Made by a program: the position numbers and the translations under genes
Notes under the pieces: model-generated
The model's database searches: none
The model's input: the letters and a program-made list of their open reading frames with translations, nothing else
What the model was told of the DNA's origin: nothing
In this document: positions 1 through 4,163 of the stretch, in pieces
How the letters are laid out: the number at the start of each line of letters is the position of its first letter
Position numbering within the stretch: the first letter of the stretch is position 1
Assembly: GCA_002422845.1 (NCBI GenBank)
Contig: DITM01000013.1
Location: forward strand, 1 to 10,040
Source: Candidatus Paracaedibacteraceae bacterium UBA6184
GTDB lineage: Bacteria > Pseudomonadota > Alphaproteobacteria > UBA6184
Length of the DNA: 10,040 bases
Direction of reading: 5' to 3'

Positions 1-388
1 GTTGGGAAACTCCGAACTGAGGTTACATTCAATTTTTGGTGTTATCAATATATATTTGATCGTTTTTTGCATCCTATTCATGTTCTTAATGCAAATACGG
101 AACTTTTTATTATTTGATTTATAGTGGTGGATGTTCAAATACACTGGTGCGGTGATGGTTGTAGCGCGGCTGGTTTAAAAATAAATGACAAATTCAAATC
201 GCTGATTTTATTGCAAGTGGCCCCTTGTGACACGAACCGTAAGCTGGGGCCTTTAATTTTTTTGTTTGTAATGGGTCATGATTACTGCTCCACCCCTTGG
301 TCAACTCTGCGAACTACTTGGAGTGGGAATCGTCTTGGTTTGGCGGATATCATTCCAAATGACCTATTTATTATACGAGTGCTTCACT
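1..388. other. Region without a recognised gene (except one dispersed repeat)
   Basis: I found no protein family, RNA gene or clear operon signal in this stretch. An open frame runs from 124 to 465 on the plus strand, but its product has no recognisable motif, it crosses the repeat at 215-252 and the palindrome at 389-418, and it has no convincing ribosome binding site, so I treat it as noise. The only structured element inside is the dispersed repeat at 215-252. The segment 270-362 has a base composition that could be coding debris, but no frame in either direction gave a family I know. Confidence 0.5.
215..252 (+). repeat. Dispersed TGGCCCC-type repeat, copy A
   Basis: A 38-bp unit opens with AAGTGGCCCC and closes with CTGGGGCCT, so its outer bases form near-inverted arms around an ACCGTAAGCTG core. 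It differs from copy B (1687-1724) at about 5 of 37 compared positions. Related copies lie at 1455-1486 (minus), 1687-1724 (plus) and 10016-10040 (minus). In the other copies the GGGGCC end points towards a truncated gene or intron; here it points right, into sequence I cannot assign. The unit probably represents a terminal or subterminal part of an insertion element. An IS21-like origin is possible but not shown. Confidence 0.7.
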
Positions 389-418
389 TAAGTCTGGTTA
401 ATATTCTAATCAGACTTA
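389..418. repeat. 30-bp palindromic site 1 (12-6-12 layout)
   Basis: The left arm TAAGTCTGGTTA and right arm TAATCAGACTTA are complementary over 12 positions with one G-T wobble, around the 6-bp spacer ATATTC. The symmetry extends one more base on each side. A second copy with the same arm and spacer lengths lies at 1204-1233 and a third, interrupted copy at 3959-3980. The layout resembles a Xer/dif-type or resolvase core site. It also lies just upstream of the toxin promoter, so a HigA operator is an alternative reading, though the downstream copy has no promoter next to it. Confidence 0.75.
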
Positions 419-429
419 AAGATATGTCC

Positions 430-458
430 TTGACAACATATGCTTTTAAGTTCATACT
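430..458 (+). promoter_or_regulatory. Predicted sigma-70 promoter of the toxin-antitoxin module
   Basis: A perfect -35 hexamer TTGACA (430-435) is followed after 17 bp by CATACT (453-458), which matches the -10 consensus at 4 of 6 positions. The predicted start of transcription, about 7 bases after the -10, coincides with the A of the toxin ATG at 465. No Shine-Dalgarno sequence is visible before that ATG. The message may therefore be leaderless. Palindromic site 1 ends 11 bp upstream of the -35. Confidence 0.6.
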
Positions 459-464
459 AACCTA

Positions 465-833
465 ATGAATTGGATAATAAACTTTGAAGATGATTTTGAG
501 ACAGAGTTCGATGAACTAAATGAAATAGTTCAGGATGAATGTTTTGCTCATTTAAAATTTTTAGCGAAATTTGGTCCTGAGTTAGGGCGGCCCCATGTGG
601 ATACTTTAAAGGGATCCAAACACGCTAACATGAAAGAACTCAGATTTAATGCAGATAATGGGGTTTGGCGATTAGCTTTTGCATTTGATCCAAAAAGAAA
701 AGCCATTTTGCTTGTGTGCGGTGATAAATCTGGTGGTAGTGAAAAACGGTTTTATAAAGAACTAATAAAACGTGCGGATACACGATTTGACAAACATTTG
801 TTAAAATTAAAAAGTGGGGTGAATGATGACTAA
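465..833 (+). CDS. HigB/RelE-superfamily toxin (phage Gp49-like)
   Basis: This 122-residue protein looks like a type II toxin of the HigB/RelE superfamily, Gp49-like (DUF891) branch. Family members are ribosome-dependent mRNA interferases or close relatives. Supporting stretches are RPHVDTLKGSKHANMKELRF (residues about 43-62), then WRLAFAFDPKRKAILLVCGDKSG and a C-terminal FYKELIKRAD helix, with several basic residues that could contact mRNA. The length is normal for the family. Its stop overlaps the start of the HTH gene downstream, giving the toxin-first order typical of higBA. ATG 465 starts exactly where transcription is predicted to begin and has no ribosome binding site. The module lies between two 30-bp palindromes, suggesting it moved as a unit. 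Family assignment is confident; activity is inferred. Confidence 0.85.
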   Translation: MNWIINFEDDFETEFDELNEIVQDECFAHLKFLAKFGPELGRPHVDTLKGSKHANMKELRFNADNGVWRLAFAFDPKRKAILLVCGDKSGGSEKRFYKELIKRADTRFDKHLLKLKSGVNDD

Positions 834-1152
834 ATCACTTACTGAGAAACTGGGGTCTTTACCAAAAAATCGACAAGAATCGATTCAAATACGTACAAAT
901 GAATTGATTGCTGAAGAAATGACTTTGCGCGATTTACGGTTAGCCCTTAAAAAAACGCAACACGATTTAAGCCTTGCGCTTCACATGAAGCAGGATGGTA
1001 TATCTCGTTTGGAAAAGCGATCGGATATGCTACTTTCAACGTTGAGTAAATATATAAAGGCTATGGGGGGAACGCTGAAACTAACAGCAGAATTTCCTAA
1101 CAGACCTTCTGTTGAAATCCATGGTGTTGCTGAATTGGCTATCATTAAATAG
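826..1152 (+). CDS. HigA-type XRE-family antitoxin
   Basis: This 108-residue protein (109 if the ATG at 823 is used) carries one Cro/C1-type helix-turn-helix across about residues 35-75, with LRLALKKTQHDLSLALHMKQ and the recognition-helix region GISRLEKRSDMLLSTLSKYI. The tail GGTLKLTAEFP is the strand-forming end commonly seen in antitoxins partnered with Gp49-like toxins. The product should bind and neutralise the upstream toxin and repress the shared promoter. Its start overlaps the toxin stop (831-833), indicating translational coupling. Two ATGs stand in tandem; GGGG at 816-819 is better spaced for the one at 826. The palindrome at 389-418, next to the promoter, is one possible operator. 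Confidence 0.85.
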   Translation: MTKSLTEKLGSLPKNRQESIQIRTNELIAEEMTLRDLRLALKKTQHDLSLALHMKQDGISRLEKRSDMLLSTLSKYIKAMGGTLKLTAEFPNRPSVEIHGVAELAIIK

Positions 1153-1172
1153 TCATATCAATTCAGGGTAGG

Positions 1173-1191
1173 GCGCCGTCCTGCGCGGCGC
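1173..1191 (+). terminator. GC-rich hairpin after the antitoxin gene
   Basis: GCGCCG (1173-1178) and CGGCGC (1186-1191) form a perfect 6-bp stem with a 7-nt loop, 20 bp after the antitoxin stop. The position suits a transcription terminator, but the bases that follow (ATAATTTCCC) are not a proper T-run, so termination would be weak or factor-assisted. Confidence 0.4.
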
Positions 1192-1203
1192 ATAATTTCC
1201 CAC

Positions 1204-1233
1204 TAAGTCCGATTACTGGTATAATCAGACTTA
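1204..1233. repeat. 30-bp palindromic site 2 (12-6-12 layout)
   Basis: The arms TAAGTCCGATTA and TAATCAGACTTA pair at 11 of 12 positions, around the 6-bp spacer CTGGTA. The right arm is identical to that of site 1, and the left arm differs from site 1 at two positions. Sites 1 and 2 therefore bracket the toxin-antitoxin genes. The spacers differ between the sites (ATATTC and CTGGTA), which matters if these are recombination cores. Confidence 0.75.
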
Positions 1234-1255
1234 AGACGATAGCGCGTAGTCAATG

Positions 1256-1474
1256 TCAGAGACTTCCTTTGATTTTCTCAACGTCGTCGCGCGTTAATCC
1301 CGTGCCTTCCATTACTAGCTCTATAGCCGCGCCACACTTCAAGAGAGATTTAGCTATTGTTTGTTTTTCTTCAATTCGACCCTCAGATTTCCCTCGGCCA
1401 TAATGGGATTCATGCATGCTAGCTTCATAATGAGTATTTTCTTCATAACGGCGGCAGTTTACGGTCCGTGGCAC
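1256..1474 (-). pseudogene. Rpn-family (PDDEXK-type) protein, C-terminal remnant
   Basis: The open frame encodes 72 residues. From about residue 8 it reads as the C-terminal tail of Rpn/PD-(D/E)XK transposase-like proteins: a HYEAS region, then GRGKSEGRIEEKQTIAKSLL and the terminal GTGLTRDDVEKIKGSL, which matches the family's recurring tail (AKNLL...GLS.EEI.KL). The N-terminal nuclease domain, with its catalytic Asp/Glu/Lys residues, is missing. The first residues, MPRTVNC, are encoded by dispersed-repeat copy C (1455-1486), so the start is an accident of fusion. The break falls at about 1454, exactly at the repeat boundary. Intact relatives are usually near 250-300 residues. I expect no function. 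Confidence 0.7.
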
Positions 1475-1486
1475 AAGGGGCCACTT
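1455..1486 (-). repeat. Dispersed TGGCCCC-type repeat, copy C
   Basis: Read on the minus strand, this copy begins AAGTGGCCCC and matches copy B over 32 positions with 4 differences, up to CCGTAAACTG. The expected GGGCC end is replaced by CCGCCG, where the Rpn remnant begins. The outer few bases of the element appear to have been lost at this junction. Confidence 0.7.
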
Positions 1487-1626
1487 TGAAATAAGTTCCT
1501 AGAATCCCAAGAGTAGGTAATATCCGCACTAAAATGAGTCGTTTATTACCAGAATGTTGTTATATTAACATCAAAAAACAGGTGAATTTCATATCCCTAT
1601 TTAAAATCGGAACATTCCCGTTTTCC

Positions 1627-1980
1627 TTACCTTTCTATATGATACCGTTTAAAGCAAAAAGGTGTCGATTGAATCAATTTATCCCCAAGTGGCCCCTCAT
1701 GACATGGACCGTAAACTGGGGCCAATAAATGCGTTCGTCGAAATTTCTCAATGATCATGCTCTTGCCATTATTTGTTGGACCACTGATTAATAAGTTTGG
1801 CATGCGCTGGCGTTTTGGATGAGCTATCAGCGACTCTAATTTATTTACCGCTGCTTCGGCCTTTGTATAACCCAACCAACGATCTGCTAAAACACGTTTT
1901 ACGCGCTCCTCTTTGGATAACAAAGCTATTTTACGCATAGATGGTGCAAGGTGATTAAGCTCCAGCGCCTTACTGGTCAT
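1627..1980 (-). pseudogene. tniB: TniB-like AAA+ transposition ATPase, truncated
   Basis: The N-terminal part of a TniB-type transposon ATPase is intact for about 84 residues. It contains the stretch around LADRWLGYTKAEAAVNKLES and a Walker A loop GPTNNGKS at residues 67-74, then stops matching at FRRTH, where dispersed-repeat copy B begins (1724/1725). The remaining residues are read out of the repeat and are not TniB. Walker B, sensor and C-terminal parts are missing; full proteins are about 300 residues. I chose ATG 1980 because it overlaps the tniA stop as ATGA and GAGG lies 7 bases upstream; an ATG at 1986 is also in frame. TniB normally loads onto target DNA and activates TniA, so this transposon should be unable to move alone. 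Confidence 0.85.
1687..1724 (+). repeat. Dispersed TGGCCCC-type repeat, copy B
   Basis: This is the most complete copy: TGGCCCC (1690-1696) and GGGGCCA (1718-1724) are exact inverted 7-bp arms around a core containing GACCGTAAACTG. The tniB reading frame ends exactly at its GGGGCCA edge. The last 25 bp before that edge are repeated without mismatch, in opposite orientation, at 10016-10040. Confidence 0.75.
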
Positions 1981-3821
1981 GACCATTCCTCAATATTTTT
2001 AAAGGGCATTGCAGCAGGAAGAGTGGGTTCTGTTTCTAGGGTATCCTCTGAAAAATACGTCTGATTTTGATGGCCTATCGTTTTTTGATTGATATTCTTT
2101 GTACGCGCCTGTTGTCGTCGTGCAGAGCGAGTGCTGGCAGCAGCATCATCCGTAATTTTTCGCATGGCTTCGATGGCTCGAAAAATAGCAACCTCATCTA
2201 CTTTCTTCGCCCCTTGTTCTTTCAAATATCGCAAACTTTCACGTTGTTCCCATAATGTCACGGCAGGATGACTCAATGTTCTGTAGGGAACTTCAATATA
2301 GACATTTTGTTCTGGAGGAAGCACATAAACACGGCTGATATCGCGAGGATCTCGACGAATAATGAACTTTTCTTGATGCTTATTACGTTCGGCAATCCAT
2401 GGCTGCAATGCGTTGCTGTAGTAATTGATATGATCGATCATGAACCCATGGCGCTGTATTGAACGCTTAACAATTGGCAGAAAATCAATGAGGAACCCTT
2501 TTTTATTTTGCACCATTGATTTGGGGCCTTTGCCCGCCAACACCCCTGATTTATAATGCTCAATGGGTGGCTCGTGGATCGTAGAATGAACTTTATTGTG
2601 GTATTGGCCAACAATCACAAGCGTTAACCATTTTTCAAGTTCAGATAAGGTCAAAATTGCCTTACCATCTGAATCATAGTCACCACGTTCCATAATATTT
2701 GAAAAGGTAGTCCCTGGGAGCGTATGAACATGCTGCATCAGGGTACCAATGAGACGTTCAATAATTCCGCCGTACTGAGGCTCTCCTAACGGACGATACT
2801 TGAGCTCAATACCATGCTGTGCACAACCCCGCCGTAATGCCTCACTATGAAAGTCAGCTCCATTATCTACATACATGACCAAAGGTTTTCCCCAAATTGG
2901 CCATTCGCCAATAATACCTAAATGGCCAAGATACGCTGTTTTATCAATGACGGAATGAACCAAACAAAGGCCGACAGAAACTGCCGATGGTGCTTCAAGA
3001 GTCAAACAAAAGCCAGTAATACAGCGACTAAAAACATCAATAGATGCAGTCAAATAAGGTCGACCAATGGGGCGTCTGGTGAGTTCATCCACAATAATCA
3101 GATCAACCGGCGTGTGGTCCATTTGTATTACATCAAGCGGTGACTCAACGACTGGGAAGCTTCCTTTAACGGCAGATAATTTTCTGGCGGCATTTGTTCC
3201 TTCTCGCTGTTTTATAGTATCTCTCGCACTTAATGATCGTATACGATCACGCACAGTATTGGTACTGGGTGGTATTAATTTTGCCCTAATACATTGACGT
3301 CTTACCTCCTGTCCAATATCTTCCACTGAGCGTTTTTGCGTGGTTAGATAAAACTCCGAAATAACCATGGTGATGATTTGTTCAATTGTGGTGGGTAGCC
3401 GACTTTTACCTCGACCACCTGATGATACACTGGGAGATAGAGAGCTTAAAAGAAATCCGGAGTTACGAAATCGCCGTATTAATTTATAGACCATTTGCTG
3501 AGAAATGCCTAATGCTATGCCCGCTTCCTTGGCTAATATTCCTGGAACCGAGCTCATTTCTGCCAGCGGCTTAATGACTATTATTCGACGCTCTGCTTCT
3601 TTCCAAGCCGTGTCATTGATTCGAATTGTCCCGCTCTCTTCGAGCAGGTCGTCAGATACTTCATTTAGCGATGACAGAGCATTTAATTCAGCAACAACTT
3701 CTATACCAGTTTTTTTGTTGAGTAGTAAAAAGGTAGTGAGTGACAGATGGGTTTTAATGATGTGAGGTTGCCCTTGATATAAAATTTCTGTCCCTATTGA
3801 CAGGATAAGGTCATTTTTCAT
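1977..3821 (-). CDS. tniA: TniA-like DDE transposase (Tn402/Tn5053, Mu/TnsB superfamily)
   Basis: The product is about 614 residues, the usual size for TniA-type Mu/retroviral-integrase-fold transposases. Numbering from an in-frame ATG at 3860, two helix-turn-helix regions span about 105-132 and 150-210. The catalytic triad is D248 (QMDHT), D332 (VDNGADF) and E368 (GGIIERL), with 35 residues between the second Asp and the Glu as in canonical DDE enzymes. A Mu-type C-terminal beta domain follows at about 440-540, then a basic tail. I chose ATG 3821 (MKNDLIL) because homology to the family begins there; ATGs at 3833 and 3860 would place a putative TniA-binding repeat inside the gene, and none of the three has a good ribosome binding site. 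The stop overlaps tniB as ATGA. No inactivating lesion is visible, but its tniB partner is truncated, so the enzyme is probably orphaned. Confidence 0.88.
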   Translation of the reverse strand: MKNDLILSIGTEILYQGQPHIIKTHLSLTTFLLLNKKTGIEVVAELNALSSLNEVSDDLLEESGTIRINDTAWKEAERRIIVIKPLAEMSSVPGILAKEAGIALGISQQMVYKLIRRFRNSGFLLSSLSPSVSSGGRGKSRLPTTIEQIITMVISEFYLTTQKRSVEDIGQEVRRQCIRAKLIPPSTNTVRDRIRSLSARDTIKQREGTNAARKLSAVKGSFPVVESPLDVIQMDHTPVDLIIVDELTRRPIGRPYLTASIDVFSRCITGFCLTLEAPSAVSVGLCLVHSVIDKTAYLGHLGIIGEWPIWGKPLVMYVDNGADFHSEALRRGCAQHGIELKYRPLGEPQYGGIIERLIGTLMQHVHTLPGTTFSNIMERGDYDSDGKAILTLSELEKWLTLVIVGQYHNKVHSTIHEPPIEHYKSGVLAGKGPKSMVQNKKGFLIDFLPIVKRSIQRHGFMIDHINYYSNALQPWIAERNKHQEKFIIRRDPRDISRVYVLPPEQNVYIEVPYRTLSHPAVTLWEQRESLRYLKEQGAKKVDEVAIFRAIEAMRKITDDAAASTRSARRQQARTKNINQKTIGHQNQTYFSEDTLETEPTLPAAMPFKNIEEWS

Positions 3822-3831
3822 CGAAACATGC

Positions 3832-3900
3832 ATTAAACAGGACTTATGGTAATTTATCATCTATTAAACAGGACTTCAACCGCCAAAAGACGTGTTTAAT
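3832..3900. repeat. Putative TniA-binding repeats at the transposon end
   Basis: The 14-mer ATTAAACAGGACTT occurs twice in direct orientation (3832-3845 and 3863-3876), starting 31 bp apart. A third, inverted and weaker copy ends at 3900 (ATTAAACACG on the minus strand). They lie between the tniA start and the presumed transposon terminus at 3958. Tn402/Tn5053 and Tn7-like ends carry arrays of transposase-binding repeats in this position, so this is the likely role; autoregulation of tniA is also possible. Confidence 0.6.
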
Positions 3901-3933
3901 AAAATTGATCGGCATGAAGAGCCTAGCCTGCCA

Positions 3934-3958
3934 TTAACCATGTCTTCTAAAAGTGACA
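3934..3958 (-). repeat. Tn402/Tn5053-type terminal inverted repeat
   Basis: Reading inward on the minus strand from 3958, the end begins TGTCACTTTTAGAAGAC. This matches the known Tn402/Tn5053 and class 1 integron terminus TGTCATTTTCAGAAGAC at 15 of 17 positions. It lies upstream of tniA, as expected, and begins with the obligatory TGT. The expected 5-bp target duplication next to it would be ATTAC (3959-3963). The partner end is not visible, presumably lost with the rest of tniB. Confidence 0.75.
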
Positions 3959-3980
3959 ATTACTGTAATAACCAGACTTA
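3959..3980 (+). repeat. Palindromic site 3, interrupted by the transposon end
   Basis: ATTA (3959-3962), a 6-bp spacer CTGTAA and the right arm TAACCAGACTTA (3969-3980) match the last 22 positions of sites 1 and 2. The arm is the exact complement of the left arm of site 1. The outer 8 bases of the left arm are missing, replaced by the transposon terminus that ends at 3958. The copy therefore appears to have been split by the insertion. Confidence 0.65.
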
Positions 3981-3999
3981 AGGTGTTGGGGCTTGAAAA

Positions 4000-4071
4000 C
4001 AGGTAATCTGTACGGCCTCTTACACGTGGATCGGGTAAATCACCAAAATACTCTACTAAACCATTAGACAT
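4000..4071 (-). pseudogene. ISAs1-like transposase, N-terminal scrap
   Basis: From an ATG at 4071 the minus strand reads MSNGLVEYFGDLPDPRVRGR and four more family-like residues. The FGDLPDPRVRGR stretch is typical of the N-terminus of ISAs1-family (H-repeat-associated) transposases. After about 24 residues (near 4000) the similarity ends. The frame continues without family resemblance through palindromic site 3 and the Tn402-like terminus to a stop at 3934. Intact members are about 370 residues, so this is a remnant only. It shows that at least one more insertion sequence once occupied this spot. The call rests on this short motif alone. Confidence 0.55.
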
Positions 4072-4107
4072 CAAATAGCCTCATTTTATAAAATGAGGCT
4101 ATTTGAT
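4070..4107. terminator. Perfect 38-bp palindrome, likely bidirectional terminator
   Basis: Two 19-bp arms (4070-4088 and 4089-4107) are exact reverse complements with no spacer. The centre contains GCCTCATTTTATAAAATGAGGC flanked by AAATA on one side and TATTT on the other, so either strand gives a GC-anchored hairpin followed by a short T-rich tail. It lies 57 bp past the stop of the minus-strand effector-like gene, which makes termination of that gene the simplest role. Confidence 0.65.
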
Positions 4108-4163
4108 CATAACTAACTGCTATTTAAAAGGTTTTGGTGATCTTGCCCTGTCAAATAACCCAA

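Larger units (their letters stand above)
1455..1724. mobile_element. 270-bp MITE-like element bounded by inverted repeats
   Basis: Copy C (1455-1486, minus) and copy B (1687-1724, plus) of the dispersed repeat face each other in inverted orientation, with 28 of 32 shared positions identical. They enclose 200 bp with no recognisable gene. The left neighbour (Rpn remnant) lacks its N-terminus and the right neighbour (tniB) lacks its C-terminus, with breaks at both element edges. This fits either a small non-autonomous element or an insertion sequence that lost its transposase, with flanking deletions. No target duplication can be recognised, because the two flanks come from different genes. Confidence 0.55.

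Noticed and set aside
124..465. Open frame of 113 residues on the plus strand before the toxin
   Set aside because: No family motif or ribosome binding site, and it is partly encoded by the dispersed repeat and palindromic site 1.
389..1233. The palindromes as integron attC sites around a cassette
   Set aside because: They lack the GTTRRRY core and the long, loop-bearing attC structure, and no integrase is visible.
1534..1728. Open frame of 64 residues inside the 270-bp element, ending MTWTVNWGQ
   Set aside because: It runs through the repeat copy and lies antisense to the tniB end. The same MTWTVNWG peptide appears at the window edge only because the repeat is shared.
2067..3765. Several plus-strand frames of 60-86 residues across tniA
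   Set aside because: All are antisense shadows of the well-supported transposase gene.
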